In this document: in pieces, positions 1 through 10,098 of the stretch
How the letters are laid out: the number at the start of each line of letters is the position of its first letter
Numbering within the stretch: the first letter of the stretch is position 1
NCBI RefSeq assembly: GCF_015694345.1
Contig: NZ_JADQDC010000001.1
Span: forward strand, 124,001-188,000
Direction: 5' to 3'
Source: Novosphingobium jiangmenense
Lineage (GTDB): Bacteria; Pseudomonadota; Alphaproteobacteria; Sphingomonadales; Sphingomonadaceae
DNA: 64,000 bases
Made by a program: the position numbers and the translations under genes
The notes under the pieces: generated by a model
The model's input: only the letters and a program-made list of their open reading frames with translations
Databases searched by the model: none
Told to the model about the DNA's origin: nothing

Positions 1-51
1 TTCATCAACGGTGCCACCTTCACCATCGACGGCGGCCAGACCGCACACTGA
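1..51 (+). CDS. SDR family oxidoreductase, C-terminal fragment
   Basis: The first 17 codons of the window read FINGATFTIDGGQTAH and then a TGA stop. The pattern (I/M)NGATFTIDGG is the usual C-terminal end of classical short-chain dehydrogenases/reductases, where the last strand closes the Rossmann fold. The rest of the gene lies upstream of the window. It sits 13 bp before the metallo-beta-lactamase-fold gene and is probably co-transcribed with it. Substrate cannot be judged. Confidence 0.75.
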   Translation, partial: FINGATFTIDGGQTAH

Positions 52-64
52 CGGGAGACGGACC

Positions 65-943
65 ATGCGCAAGGTTCTCGCACTGCTCACCGCGTCGGCG
101 CTTTCCATCGGTGCCGCTCACGCAAAGCCGCTCGACTACAAGGTCATCACCACCAGCCCCGGCAGCCTCGTCGCCAATGTCACGCTGGTGACGGGCGAGA
201 AGGACGCGGTGCTGGTCGACGTACCGTTCACCCGCGCCGATGCCATGCGCGTGGCGGCAGACGTGCTAGACAGCGGCAAGACGCTAAAGGCCATCGTCAT
301 CACCCACGACCACCCCGATCACTTCTTCGGACTGGACGTGCTGCAGGACGCCTTCCCGGATGCGAAGATTCTCGCCAATCCGGTGGCGGCGAAGGACATG
401 GCCCGCTCGATCCCCATCAAGTTCAAGCGTTGGGCCGCGCAGCTTGGCACCAATGCGCCGCGCCGTGGCGTCCAGCCCGAGGCCATGACCGGCGACAGCA
501 TCGATCTCGAAGGCCACAAGCTGCAGGTCATCGGCCCGATGCAGGGAGATCACGTGCATTCCACCGTCGTCTGGGATGCCGAGACGCGTACCCTGATCGC
601 CGGCGACATCCTCTACAACGGCGTCTACGTCTGGCTCGGCGAACATGGCCCCGCGCAGTACGACGCCTGGCTCAGGACGCTCGACCGGCTGGAAGCGATG
701 AACCCGGCGCGGATCGTGGCCGGCCACCGCCAGCCCGGCCTGCCGGACGACAACATGTCCATCGCCTGGACCCGCGCCTACATAACCGCCTTTGCCGCCG
801 AAGCGAAAGGCGCAAAGACCTCCGCCGAACTCGCCGCCCGCATGGCACAGCGTTATCCGAACGCCACCGAGGTGCTGGGCGGCTTCCTGCTCGGCATTTC
901 CAGCAAGGTCGGCGCGGGCGAGATCCCGCCTTGGGACGAATGA
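65..943 (+). CDS. Secreted metallo-beta-lactamase-fold hydrolase
   Basis: A 292-residue protein with an N-terminal signal peptide (MRKVLALLTASALSIGAAHA, cleavage near residue 20), so it is probably periplasmic. The zinc motif HDHPDH is at residues 81-86, and further metal ligands are likely in GDHVHST and AGHRQPG. The fold is known for hydrolases of many substrates, and nothing here fixes which. I chose the ATG at 65 because GGGAGACGG lies just upstream and the signal peptide starts there; an in-frame start at 11 would overlap the preceding SDR. Its SDR neighbour suggests a small catabolic operon. Confidence 0.8.
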   Translation: MRKVLALLTASALSIGAAHAKPLDYKVITTSPGSLVANVTLVTGEKDAVLVDVPFTRADAMRVAADVLDSGKTLKAIVITHDHPDHFFGLDVLQDAFPDAKILANPVAAKDMARSIPIKFKRWAAQLGTNAPRRGVQPEAMTGDSIDLEGHKLQVIGPMQGDHVHSTVVWDAETRTLIAGDILYNGVYVWLGEHGPAQYDAWLRTLDRLEAMNPARIVAGHRQPGLPDDNMSIAWTRAYITAFAAEAKGAKTSAELAARMAQRYPNATEVLGGFLLGISSKVGAGEIPPWDE

Positions 944-1026
944 CCGCCCACGGTGCAGGCTCTGCAAAACGCTAGGCTTGTCCGCTTCCCGCGCATGTCC
1001 GATGAAGGTGCGGGAAGGGAGCCGGG

Positions 1027-1824
1027 ATGACGGCAAAGCACAGTGCCGGGATTCGCCGGCCGCAACTTGGCTGGACGATGCTCGAAAGCCCCCGCTTCGT
1101 GGCAGAGGCAGGGATGCTGGCGATGGCCTGGCCGATGCTGTTGCGCGCGCCGCGGGGCGATGGGCACGCGGTCATGGTCCTGCCCGGCTTTGCTACGAAC
1201 GACGCGATGACCGGCCTGTTGCGCTGTTATCTGGCGCGGCTTGGCTATGCAGTCTTCCCGTGGGAACTCGGGTGGAATCTCGATCAGCATTCGGCCGGCG
1301 AGAACGGCGAACACGTTGCCGCCCGGATCGAGGCCATCGCCGCCGAGACCGGGCACAAGGTCAGCCTTGTCGGCTGGAGCCTTGGCGGCGTCATCGCGCG
1401 CGAGGCGGCGCGGCGCGATCACGGTGCCCTGCGGCAGGTGATCACGCTCGGCAGCCCGTTCACCGGCAATCCGCGCGCGACCAGTTTATCGACGCTTTAC
1501 GAACTGCTCACCGGCAACAAGGTCTCATCGGATTCGACCGCCGAACGTTACAGTCGTGGCCACCACCCGCTGCTGGTGCCATCCAGCGCGATCTTCTCGC
1601 GCTCGGACGGGATCACCGCGTGGGAGAATTGCGTCAGCGCAACCGATGCCCGGACCGAGAACATCGAAGTGCACTGCAGCCACTTCGGCTTCGTCTCGAA
1701 TCCTGCCGTGTTCTGGGCCGTGGCCGACCGATTGGCCCAGCCCGAGGGGACGTGGTCACCGTTCGTGCCGCGCGGCCCCTTCGCCGGGTTCTTTCCCGAA
1801 ACGGGCCATCATCCCATCCCGTAA
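1027..1824 (+). CDS. Alpha/beta hydrolase, lipase/PGAP1-like
   Basis: A 265-residue alpha/beta hydrolase. The nucleophile elbow GWSLGG puts the catalytic Ser at residue 118, following the strand KVSLV. The oxyanion region VLPGFATND is near residues 51-59, and a likely catalytic His is in CSHFGFV near the C-terminus. No signal peptide is visible, so it probably acts in the cytoplasm. It is convergent with the GNAT gene and overlaps it by 16 bp. The substrate is unknown; an ester or lipid is plausible. Confidence 0.75.
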   Translation: MTAKHSAGIRRPQLGWTMLESPRFVAEAGMLAMAWPMLLRAPRGDGHAVMVLPGFATNDAMTGLLRCYLARLGYAVFPWELGWNLDQHSAGENGEHVAARIEAIAAETGHKVSLVGWSLGGVIAREAARRDHGALRQVITLGSPFTGNPRATSLSTLYELLTGNKVSSDSTAERYSRGHHPLLVPSSAIFSRSDGITAWENCVSATDARTENIEVHCSHFGFVSNPAVFWAVADRLAQPEGTWSPFVPRGPFAGFFPETGHHPIP

Positions 1825-2387
1825 GCGGCCTTGAGCCCGCCCTGGCGCTCGAGGTCGAGCGCCATGATCGCGATGTCGTGCAATTCCCCTGCCGTATCGC
1901 GCACGTGATCGCGCAGCAGCGCCTCGGGGCGGAAGCCGAGGTCTTCGAACACGGTCAGCGCCGCGCCCTGATCGGGCGTGAGCCGCGCGGTCAGCTTGGA
2001 GACGCCGTCGGCCATGGCCATGGCAACGCATTCCTGCGCCAGCACCCGCCCGAAACCGGTGCCGCGCATCCGGGGGGAGACGAGCATACGGATGTCGGCA
2101 ACATGCGGCGACCAGCTCAGCTCGTCGCGGGCGAGGGCAGTGCAGCCGACGATCTCGCTGCCTTCCACCGCCACCAGGCTGCGGATCTGGCCACGCTGGA
2201 CCTGCTCGATCCACGCCGCCACCACGCGCGGATTGCGGATGTCGCGCAGCAGGAACAGCAGGTCGTGCTGGGGCAGGCCTTGCGCAAAGGCGATCAGCGC
2301 ATCGGCATCGCCGGGCTGGAGCAGGCGCAGCTCGATGGTGTGCGGTCCGGCGCTGACGGTGCGGGGATAGGAGAGCGTTTCGGGCAT
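1809..2387 (-). CDS. GNAT family N-acetyltransferase
   Basis: A 192-residue protein with the Gcn5-related acetyltransferase fold. The acetyl-CoA loop is seen in VSPRMRGTGFGRVLAQE (an R-x-x-G-x-G/A-type motif), followed by the typical LTPDQGAALTVFEDLGF end. I start at 2387, one base after the phaC stop; longer forms would run antisense through phaC. It is the last gene of the phaE-phaC-GNAT unit, so it may modify a protein or small molecule linked to polyester storage, but that is only context. Confidence 0.75.
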   Translation of the reverse strand: MPETLSYPRTVSAGPHTIELRLLQPGDADALIAFAQGLPQHDLLFLLRDIRNPRVVAAWIEQVQRGQIRSLVAVEGSEIVGCTALARDELSWSPHVADIRMLVSPRMRGTGFGRVLAQECVAMAMADGVSKLTARLTPDQGAALTVFEDLGFRPEALLRDHVRDTAGELHDIAIMALDLERQGGLKAAYGMG

Positions 2388-2388
2388 T

Positions 2389-3471
2389 CTATACGGACCT
2401 TTCGGCAAGCCAGCCATCGATGTGCGGCCACAACCGGCGCAGCGCGGCGGGCCCCGCCACAAGGCTGACATGGCCGCCCTTCGACACGATCTCGTGATAG
2501 TCGGTGCAGCCCGTCCGATCGCGCAAGGGGCGCGCGGCTTCGAGGCTGACGACGTGATCGTGCTGGGCGATGATGTTGAGAATGGGCACCTTGATGGCGG
2601 ACAGCAGCGCCTTGCGGCCGCCGATCTCGAGCGTGCCTTCGTGCAGGGCATTGTCCCACATCAGGTAGCGGATCTGCTCGCGGAAATACTCCCCCGGCAC
2701 CGGCAGGGTTTCGGCCGCCCAGCGGTCGAACATGCGGTAGGATCTGACGAACTCGTCGTTCCACATGTTGGTCCACAGGTGCATGCGGCCTGCGGTGCGG
2801 TTGGCCGGGCGCGCCAGGTCGAACGCGCCCATCATGATCTCGGGCGGGATGATCCCCAGCTTGTCGACCACCTCGTCGAGATCGAAATGCCGCCGGTCGG
2901 ACCATTTCTGGAACAGGTGCATATGGGTGAAATCGACCGGGGTGGCGAACAGCACCAGATTGCGCACGCCGTTTCCGGCATGGAGCGCGGCGTGGATCGT
3001 CGCCAGCGTGCCGCCCATGCAATAGCCCGAAAGCGACACTTCGCTCTCGCCGGTGATCCGCGCGATCGTGGCAAGGCAATCGGGAATGAAGCGGTCGACG
3101 TAATCGCCAAGGCCAAGGTGGGCCTCGTCGCGGCGGGGTGGTGCCCAGTCGAGGTTGAACACGTCGTAGCCGCGCCCGAGCAGGTATTCGACCATGCTCT
3201 GCCCCGGCGCCAGATCGAAGATATAGCCCTTGTTGCTGGGGGGCGAGACGATCAGCAGCGGCACCCGGTAGATCTCGTCCATCACCGGGCGATAGCGATA
3301 GAGCATCGCCGTGCCTTCGCGGTGGACCAGCTCCTTGGCCATCGCACCCACGTCCTGCCGGGGCGCGGTAAGGAAATCGAGGCCCTTGATGTTGCGCTTC
3401 ATCGCGCGATCAATCTCGCGGCGGACCCGCTCGGCAACGGCTTCCGGCGATAGCTGTTCGGCCTCGCTCAT
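2389..3471 (-). CDS. phaC: Class III polyhydroxyalkanoate synthase, PhaC subunit
   Basis: A 360-residue protein, the length of class III PhaC (about 355) and much shorter than class I enzymes (about 600). It polymerises hydroxyacyl-CoA into polyester on granules. The lipase-like box GYCMGG gives catalytic Cys151; Asp305 (in AQHDHVVS) and His334 (in SKGGHVSL) complete the triad. The start codon overlaps the phaE-like stop by 4 bp (ATGA), indicating translational coupling with its partner subunit. Confidence 0.9.
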   Translation of the reverse strand: MSEAEQLSPEAVAERVRREIDRAMKRNIKGLDFLTAPRQDVGAMAKELVHREGTAMLYRYRPVMDEIYRVPLLIVSPPSNKGYIFDLAPGQSMVEYLLGRGYDVFNLDWAPPRRDEAHLGLGDYVDRFIPDCLATIARITGESEVSLSGYCMGGTLATIHAALHAGNGVRNLVLFATPVDFTHMHLFQKWSDRRHFDLDEVVDKLGIIPPEIMMGAFDLARPANRTAGRMHLWTNMWNDEFVRSYRMFDRWAAETLPVPGEYFREQIRYLMWDNALHEGTLEIGGRKALLSAIKVPILNIIAQHDHVVSLEAARPLRDRTGCTDYHEIVSKGGHVSLVAGPAALRRLWPHIDGWLAERSV

Positions 3472-3857
3472 GCCCGCGATGCGTCACCTGCCGGCGGCTT
3501 GCGGGTGCGTTTGGGTTCAGGCGGCGCCTCAGTCGCGGCGGTCTTCGTCGCCAGCGCCTCGACGGCAAGGCGCACTCGCTCGATCGAATCCTCGATCGCA
3601 TCAAGCCGCTCGGAAAGGGCATCGACCTGTGCCTTGCTCGGCAGGTTGAGATTGCGCAGCAGCGTTTCCATCTGCTCGGCAAAGGCGTTCTGGGCGACGA
3701 TCTGGACCTTGGTCAGCTGCCCCATCATCGCGCCGAACTGCTCGTTCTCGGTAACCTTGCCTGACCAGTCGTTGATCTCGTGCTCCCACTTCTGGACCAT
3801 TTCCTGCCATTTGGCGCCGGACCAGATCTCGAACGGATCAAACGACTTCTGCGTCAT
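3468..3857 (-). CDS. phaE: Short PhaE-like subunit of class III PHA synthase
   Basis: A 129-residue acidic helical protein. Residues around 75-105, including LNLPSKAQVDALSERL, match the conserved C-terminal segment of PhaE, the activating partner of class III PhaC. Typical PhaE is above 300 residues, so most of the N-terminal part is missing. The C-terminus ends in a basic, Pro/Lys/Arg-rich tail. The ATG at 3857 follows a strong GGGGGACAGG ribosome site. It could also be described as phasin-like. Its overlap with phaC supports the subunit call. Confidence 0.75.
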   Translation of the reverse strand: MTQKSFDPFEIWSGAKWQEMVQKWEHEINDWSGKVTENEQFGAMMGQLTKVQIVAQNAFAEQMETLLRNLNLPSKAQVDALSERLDAIEDSIERVRLAVEALATKTAATEAPPEPKRTRKPPAGDASRA

Positions 3858-3900
3858 GCCTGTCCCCCAGTTCGGCCCCGCGAGGCCGTCATGCATTCAC

Positions 3901-4668
3901 TCAGGTTGCCAGCGAGATGTAGCCCAGCTGCGCCGCCTTGAAGACGGTCTGGCTGCGGTTGACCGCGTTCAGCTTCATCGAGGCGTTGTGGATGTGGAAG
4001 CGTACCGTCGCGCGGCTGCGGCCCATGATCATGCTGATCTCGAGGTCGGTCTTGCCGATCGCGGCCCAGCGCAGGCACTCCACTTCGCGCTTCGACAGGC
4101 GCGAGGCGGGCGGCAGCGCCTGGACCGAACCCATCGCATGAACGTAGCTGGCGATGAAGGTGCGGCTGTAGATGCCGAAGGCGTCGCCGTTTTCGAGAAA
4201 CACGTCGTCAAGCTCGGTCGCTTCGGGGTCGAGCGGGTTGAAGCTCACCGCGCCGATCTGGCCGAACGGCAGGTGAACCGGCACGACGATCGCCGCGCGC
4301 GTCATCGCCCGCGCCTCGAAGTTGGTGAGGTCGATCGCGGTCAGGTAATGGTTGGGCTGGCGGGTGTGAAAGCCGTTGGCGTTGACCCAGAACGGCTCGC
4401 TCTCGAAGCGGCAGGCCGATGTCAGCGGCGAATCGAGCGCGATCCGCGAATTGCGCCACCAAACCTTCTCGTCGTTCCAGCCGAACACGTCGCGGGCGAG
4501 GATGTTGCCATCGGCGTCGACCGGCGTACGCTTGTCGGCAATGTCGTGGGCGGGTGCCGCGCGCATTCCGGCCTCGCTGGCAATCCGGTGCAGGGCCTCG
4601 GCCGCGCGACGCACGTCTTGCGGGCTGCTGATCCTGACCGAATCGATGGACTCCACCGAAAGCTGCAA
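3901..4668 (-). CDS. LuxR-family regulator with autoinducer-binding-type domain
   Basis: A 255-residue regulator. The C-terminal 60 residues (LSKREVECLRWAAIGKTDLE onward, ending in KAAQLGYI) form a LuxR helix-turn-helix. The N-terminal 165 residues have the size and pattern of the autoinducer-binding domain (FGWND, WW, PVHLPFGQIGAVSF). The start is a TTG at 4668 preceded by AGGAGAGG. No luxI synthase gene is nearby, so this is a solo receptor if the domain call is right. It is divergent from the acyl-CoA dehydrogenase (144 bp apart) and may control it or the PHA genes. Confidence 0.8.
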   Translation of the reverse strand: MQLSVESIDSVRISSPQDVRRAAEALHRIASEAGMRAAPAHDIADKRTPVDADGNILARDVFGWNDEKVWWRNSRIALDSPLTSACRFESEPFWVNANGFHTRQPNHYLTAIDLTNFEARAMTRAAIVVPVHLPFGQIGAVSFNPLDPEATELDDVFLENGDAFGIYSRTFIASYVHAMGSVQALPPASRLSKREVECLRWAAIGKTDLEISMIMGRSRATVRFHIHNASMKLNAVNRSQTVFKAAQLGYISLAT

Positions 4669-4812
4669 CTGACCTCTCCTGCACTTATGGTCATGGTCAT
4701 ACCGGGCGAAGCCCTTGGAAACAACGACGGGTTTGTTGCCAGCGCCTAGTCATTTGCGCAGCGTGGCGATGTCTGCGACTTTGGTAGAGGTCTGTTCCTT
4801 GAGGAGAGGGAC

Positions 4813-5910
4813 GTGAATTTCGACCTGAACGAAGACGAGGAAATGCTGAAGGCGCTAGCCGAGCGTTTCGTCGAAGACAACTACGACCTTGATCGCCGCC
4901 GGGTCTATCTGGGCGGACCGAACGGCTTTTCGCCGCAGATGTGGTCGTTGCTCGCCGAACTCGGGCTCGTCGCCGCGCCGCTCTCGTTCGAGAGCGGGGG
5001 GCTGGCGCTCGACGCCACGGCGATCGCCACGGTGTTCCAGGCGCTGGGCAAGGGCCTGGTGGTCGAACCGCTGATCGAGAACGTGATGGTCGGCGCGCGC
5101 CTGTTCGAACGCGTCGCACCGGCAGACCTTGCCGCAGAATGGCTGGAAGCCCTTGCCATGGGCGCGCGCCGCATCGCGCTGGCCCATGCCGAACACGGCG
5201 CACGCGGCGGCCGCAGCTATGTCGAGACGCGCGTGAACGCCGATGGCACGCTCTCGGGCGCAAAGTCATGCGTGCCGGCAGGGGCCGGGGTCGATGGCTA
5301 TATCGTCACCGCGCGTGAAAGCGGCGCGGCGGGCGATGCCGAGGGCGTTGGCCTGTTCCTCGTCGCCGGCAATGCACCGGGCCTCACCGTCACGCCTTGG
5401 CGCACGGTCGATGGCTCGCTGGCCGTCACCCTCGATCTGGCAGGCGTCCCTGCCACCGGCCTCGGCGGATCGCTGGGCGATGTGGCCGAAGTCGGCGTGC
5501 TCGCCTCGCTGGCCCGCTCCGCCGAAGCGCTGGGCGTGATGCAAAGCCTGTTCGACGCCACGCTCGAATATCTGCGCACGCGCCAGCAGTTCGGCACGAC
5601 GCTCGGTTCGTTCCAGGCAATCCAGCACCGCATGGCCGCGCAATATGCCGCGATCGAGCAGGGCCGGGCGCTGCTTGATCTCGCCATCGTCAGCCAGGGC
5701 TCTGATCGTTTCGCTGCCGCAGTCGATGGTCTGCGCGCTTTCGTCGCACCGGCCTCGGTGGAACTCGGCCACGAGATGATCCAGTTCCACGGCGGCATGG
5801 GCGTGACCGACGAACTGTTCATCGGCCACGGCCACAAGCGCCTGCTCATGCTGTCGCGCTGGCCGGATGACGGCATGGCCGCGCTCGACCGCTTCGCCGG
5901 AGTGGCCTGA
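4813..5910 (+). CDS. Acyl-CoA dehydrogenase
   Basis: A 365-residue flavoprotein that introduces an alpha-beta double bond in an acyl-CoA. Family signs are the N-terminal helical domain, the segment RQQFGTTLGSFQAIQHRMA (FAD and dimer contact) and the C-terminal FHGGMGVTDE motif. The small size and sequence feel resemble the small subunit type of pimeloyl-CoA or steroid side-chain dehydrogenases, which pair with a second ACAD; no partner is adjacent. The start is a GTG with GAGGAGAGGG upstream. A bidirectional terminator follows. Confidence 0.85.
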   Translation: MNFDLNEDEEMLKALAERFVEDNYDLDRRRVYLGGPNGFSPQMWSLLAELGLVAAPLSFESGGLALDATAIATVFQALGKGLVVEPLIENVMVGARLFERVAPADLAAEWLEALAMGARRIALAHAEHGARGGRSYVETRVNADGTLSGAKSCVPAGAGVDGYIVTARESGAAGDAEGVGLFLVAGNAPGLTVTPWRTVDGSLAVTLDLAGVPATGLGGSLGDVAEVGVLASLARSAEALGVMQSLFDATLEYLRTRQQFGTTLGSFQAIQHRMAAQYAAIEQGRALLDLAIVSQGSDRFAAAVDGLRAFVAPASVELGHEMIQFHGGMGVTDELFIGHGHKRLLMLSRWPDDGMAALDRFAGVA

Positions 5911-5918
5911 CAGGCGAC

Positions 5919-5953
5919 AAGGCCCTGAATCCGCGAAGGATCAGGGCCTTTCC
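5919..5953. terminator. Bidirectional hairpin terminator
   Basis: AAGGCCCTGA at 5919-5928 pairs with TCAGGGCCTT at 5941-5950, a perfect 10-bp stem with a 12-base loop. It lies between the convergent ends of the acyl-CoA dehydrogenase and chemoreceptor genes. The A and T ends of the stem give a short tail in both directions. Confidence 0.75.
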
Positions 5954-5955
5954 GT

Positions 5956-7371
5956 TCAGAACTCGGACCAGTCCTCGGCCACGGCGAGGTTGCCTCTTGT
6001 GACCGGCACCGCTGCGGGCCGGGTCGCGCTTGTGGGCGCCCGCCTTGCAATCCGGGGTGCTGCTTCGGGCAAAGGCGCCTGCGCGGCAAGCGCCCGCTCG
6101 CTGATCCGGAACGCAGCGACCCCGGCGGAGAGGGCATTGGCCTGCTCGGACAGCGAGCGCGCGGCGGCTGCGGATTCCTCGACCATCGCGGCATTCTGCT
6201 GGGTCATCTGGTCCATCTCGGTCACGTCGGCATTGACGCTGACGATGCTGCGGACCTGCTCCGACGTCTGGCTGGCGACTTCGGTGATGAAGCTGTTGAT
6301 CTCGTCGATCAGGCCGCCAAGCTCTGCCAGCACCGTGCGCGTCCGCTCGACGGTGGTCACGCCCCGCGCAACCGTGGTGCTGCTGCTGTCGACCAGGCTC
6401 TTGATGTCGCGCGCCGCTTCGGCGCAGCGCTGGGCGAGGGCGCGCACTTCGGTGGCGACGACGGCAAAGCCCTTGCCGGCCTCGCCCGCCCGCGCCGCCT
6501 CGACCCCGGCGTTGAGCGCCAGCAGGTTGGTCTGGAAGGCGATCCCGTCGATCAGCCCGACGATGCGACCGATTTCCTGCGAGGATTTCTCGATCTCGTG
6601 CATCGATTCCATCGCCGATGCCGCAACCTCGTGGCCTTCCTCGGCCTTTGCCGCAACGCTGGAGACGGAGCGATGCGCCGCATCCGCGCGCTGCGCCGTC
6701 TGCCCGAGCGCCTGGGTGACCTGATTCATCGCACCGGCCGTCCGCTGCAGGTTGGCGGCCTGGCGCTCGTTGCGCTGGGCGAGGTCGGCCGAGGCGGCAT
6801 CGATCTCCTCGGACCCGGTAAGGACGCTCCGTGCCAGTCCGTGGATGTTGGCCAGCGCCGCCGAGACACTGGCGATCCCGGCGTTGAAGTTGCGCCGCAT
6901 CTCCTCGTACTCGCCGGGGAAAGTCTCGGTCACTTCGGCGGTCAGATCGTTGGCGGCGAGCCGTGCGAGCGAACTGTTCATGCGGTCGATGATCCGGCGC
7001 TGCGTTTCCAGATCGGTCGAGGCGCGGATGCTGAGGCGGAACTTGTCCATCGCCTTGGTCATGCGGCCAACGCAATCGGCGTGGTGGGTGTAGCGGATCG
7101 GGCTCTCCGTATCGCCATCGGCCAGTGCTTCCATGCGCACCACCGTGTCCACATAGGGCCTGCAGATGCGTTCCGAAGCCGTACGGATGATCGCATAGGT
7201 CAGCACGAGCGAAACCGCCGCTCCAATGCCGACAAACAGTAACGCATGCTCGGGCAACAGCAGCACCGCCGGAATGTCGAGCAGGTTCAGCGCCGAAGCG
7301 CCCACCAGTGCCAGCATCATCACCCGCAGTTTCTGGCGGATCGGCGCCTGCGTTTCAAACCAGTCCAGCAT
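5956..7371 (-). CDS. Methyl-accepting chemotaxis protein without a periplasmic sensor domain
   Basis: A 471-residue chemoreceptor. Two hydrophobic segments lie at about residues 15-55 with almost no periplasmic loop, followed by a HAMP-like region and a long coiled-coil signalling domain. The hairpin tip signature [20 protein letters not shown] is intact. The last five residues DWSEF fit the xWxxF tether that binds CheR/CheB in other receptors. With no external ligand domain it probably senses a cytoplasmic or membrane cue. No che genes are adjacent. Confidence 0.9.
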   Translation of the reverse strand: MLDWFETQAPIRQKLRVMMLALVGASALNLLDIPAVLLLPEHALLFVGIGAAVSLVLTYAIIRTASERICRPYVDTVVRMEALADGDTESPIRYTHHADCVGRMTKAMDKFRLSIRASTDLETQRRIIDRMNSSLARLAANDLTAEVTETFPGEYEEMRRNFNAGIASVSAALANIHGLARSVLTGSEEIDAASADLAQRNERQAANLQRTAGAMNQVTQALGQTAQRADAAHRSVSSVAAKAEEGHEVAASAMESMHEIEKSSQEIGRIVGLIDGIAFQTNLLALNAGVEAARAGEAGKGFAVVATEVRALAQRCAEAARDIKSLVDSSSTTVARGVTTVERTRTVLAELGGLIDEINSFITEVASQTSEQVRSIVSVNADVTEMDQMTQQNAAMVEESAAAARSLSEQANALSAGVAAFRISERALAAQAPLPEAAPRIARRAPTSATRPAAVPVTRGNLAVAEDWSEF

Positions 7372-7658
7372 GTCGAAAGCTCCCTGCGATCGGCACGGGA
7401 AGCGCGCGCGCCGGACTTCTGCGGTTCCGGCACGAATCCCGTGGAATCTGTGACCGACAGATTAACCAGTGCCCGTAAATGGTGTCGGACAGCTAACTCG
7501 TTGATTCTACGTATGCACTTTGGTGCAGGTGGCGATGCTCCGCGCGTCCGCCGCCCCCGCGTCGGTCTCCCCCATCCTTCCAAGGTACAATTGGCCGAGG
7601 CGCGGCAAGGGCGCACACTTGCGTCAGATCTCGATAACGAATTTCTGGAGGACCGAGG
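7372..7658. promoter_or_regulatory. Divergent intergenic region, chemoreceptor and aldehyde dehydrogenase
   Basis: A 287-bp gap holding the promoters of the chemoreceptor (leftward) and the aldehyde dehydrogenase (rightward). The only clear element is the heptamer box at 7577-7590, listed separately. A GGAGGA ribosome site precedes the ALDH start. I see no small gene in it. Confidence 0.6.
7577..7590 (+). promoter_or_regulatory. Tandem-heptamer box upstream of aldehyde dehydrogenase
   Basis: On the minus strand this reads TTGTACC-TTGGAAG, one member of a family of seven boxes found at promoters of the quinoprotein island. It ends 68 bp before the ALDH ATG. It is probably the site of the ErbR-like response regulator encoded at 14833-15483 (inference from distribution). 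Confidence 0.6.
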
Positions 7659-9179
<1,521 letters not shown>

Positions 9180-9213
9180 GGCTGACATGAAACCGGCCTG
9201 AAAGCTGGAGGGA

Positions 9214-9252
9214 GACGGCGCGGCAGGGGAGGAAGGTCCCCGTCGCGCCGTC
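9214..9252 (+). terminator. GC-rich hairpin after aldehyde dehydrogenase gene
   Basis: GACGGCGCG at 9214-9222 pairs with CGCGCCGTC at 9244-9252, followed by ACCGTTT. The 9-bp stem is strong but the T tail is short, so it may only attenuate transcription into the EthD gene. Confidence 0.45.
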
Positions 9253-9328
9253 ACCGTTTGTGATCTGCCGATTGCCAAGGCGCCGCAAGAGCGCGAAGGT
9301 GAAGCGATAACAAAGAGAGGATGAACGG

Positions 9329-9637
9329 ATGGCCCAGGTCGTCGTCAACGTATTCTACAACGCCCCCACCGACCCGGAGGCGTTCGAAACCTATTATCAC
9401 GACACTCACATGCCGATCGCGGATCAAATCCCCGGGCTGGAAAAGGCCGTCCTGCTCAAGGGCCTGCCCGGTCCCGATGGCAGTGCGCCCGCCTACTACC
9501 GGCTGACCCAGCTGTGGTTTGCCGATGCCGATGCCATGGCCGCCGGAATGTCCTCGCCACAGGCCCAGGCCGCCAGCGCCGATATCGCCAACTTCGCCAT
9601 CGGCGGCGCCAGCATCATGATCAGCCACGTCGGATGA
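9329..9637 (+). CDS. EthD family protein
   Basis: A 102-residue ferredoxin-like-fold protein. The segment TDPEAFETYYHDTHMPIADQ carries the conserved Y-Y-x-x-x-H-x-P pattern of the EthD/dimeric alpha-beta barrel family. Members help some P450 or oxidation systems, but their reaction is unknown. Its stop overlaps the next start by 4 bp (ATGA), so it is coupled to the DUF779 gene. The position after an ExaC-like ALDH suggests a role in aldehyde or alcohol metabolism. Confidence 0.8.
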   Translation: MAQVVVNVFYNAPTDPEAFETYYHDTHMPIADQIPGLEKAVLLKGLPGPDGSAPAYYRLTQLWFADADAMAAGMSSPQAQAASADIANFAIGGASIMISHVG

Positions 9638-10059
9638 GCAACCTGCCGCCCCGTGTGCTGAACACGCCCGAGGCCGGGGAATGGATTTCCCGGCTGAAGG
9701 CGCGCCACGGGGCGCTGATGTTTCACCAGTCGGGCGGCTGCTGCGATGGCTCCGCCCCGATGTGCTTCGTCGCCGGCGAATTCCGCGTCGGCGGGCAGGA
9801 CGTGCTGCTCGGCCATGTCGCGGAAGACTCCCCGGTATGGATCGGCGCCGCGCAGTTCGAATACTGGCGGCACACGCAGGTGACGATCGACGTCGTGCCC
9901 GGACGCGGCGCGGGCATGAGCCTCGAAGCCCCCGAGGGTGTCCGCTTCATCGTGCGCAGCCGGGTGTTCACCGATGAGGAAAGCGCCGCACTCGAAGCAG
10001 CGGGCGAGCCTGTGCGGGGCGACGCTGCCCTGCTTGGCGAAGCGGCAGGATCGCCTTAA
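9634..10059 (+). CDS. DUF779 domain protein
   Basis: A 141-residue protein with the DUF779 signature SGGCCDGSAPMC near residues 32-43, including a vicinal Cys pair, and a later QFEYWRHTQ segment. The family often lies beside AcoD/ExaC-type aldehyde dehydrogenases, as here, but its function is not known. The Cys cluster hints at metal or redox chemistry (inference). It is translationally coupled to the EthD gene and 39 bp from the FIST gene. Confidence 0.85.
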   Translation: MSNLPPRVLNTPEAGEWISRLKARHGALMFHQSGGCCDGSAPMCFVAGEFRVGGQDVLLGHVAEDSPVWIGAAQFEYWRHTQVTIDVVPGRGAGMSLEAPEGVRFIVRSRVFTDEESAALEAAGEPVRGDAALLGEAAGSP

Positions 10060-10098
10060 GCTGCGGCAACGGCAGGAGAACCCGCAAGAGGTCTGGCC

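Noticed and set aside
9270..9295. CCAAGG sequence before the EthD gene as an eighth heptamer box
   Set aside because: GATTGCCAAGGCGCCGCA matches only one heptamer half; the second half does not fit, so I left it out.
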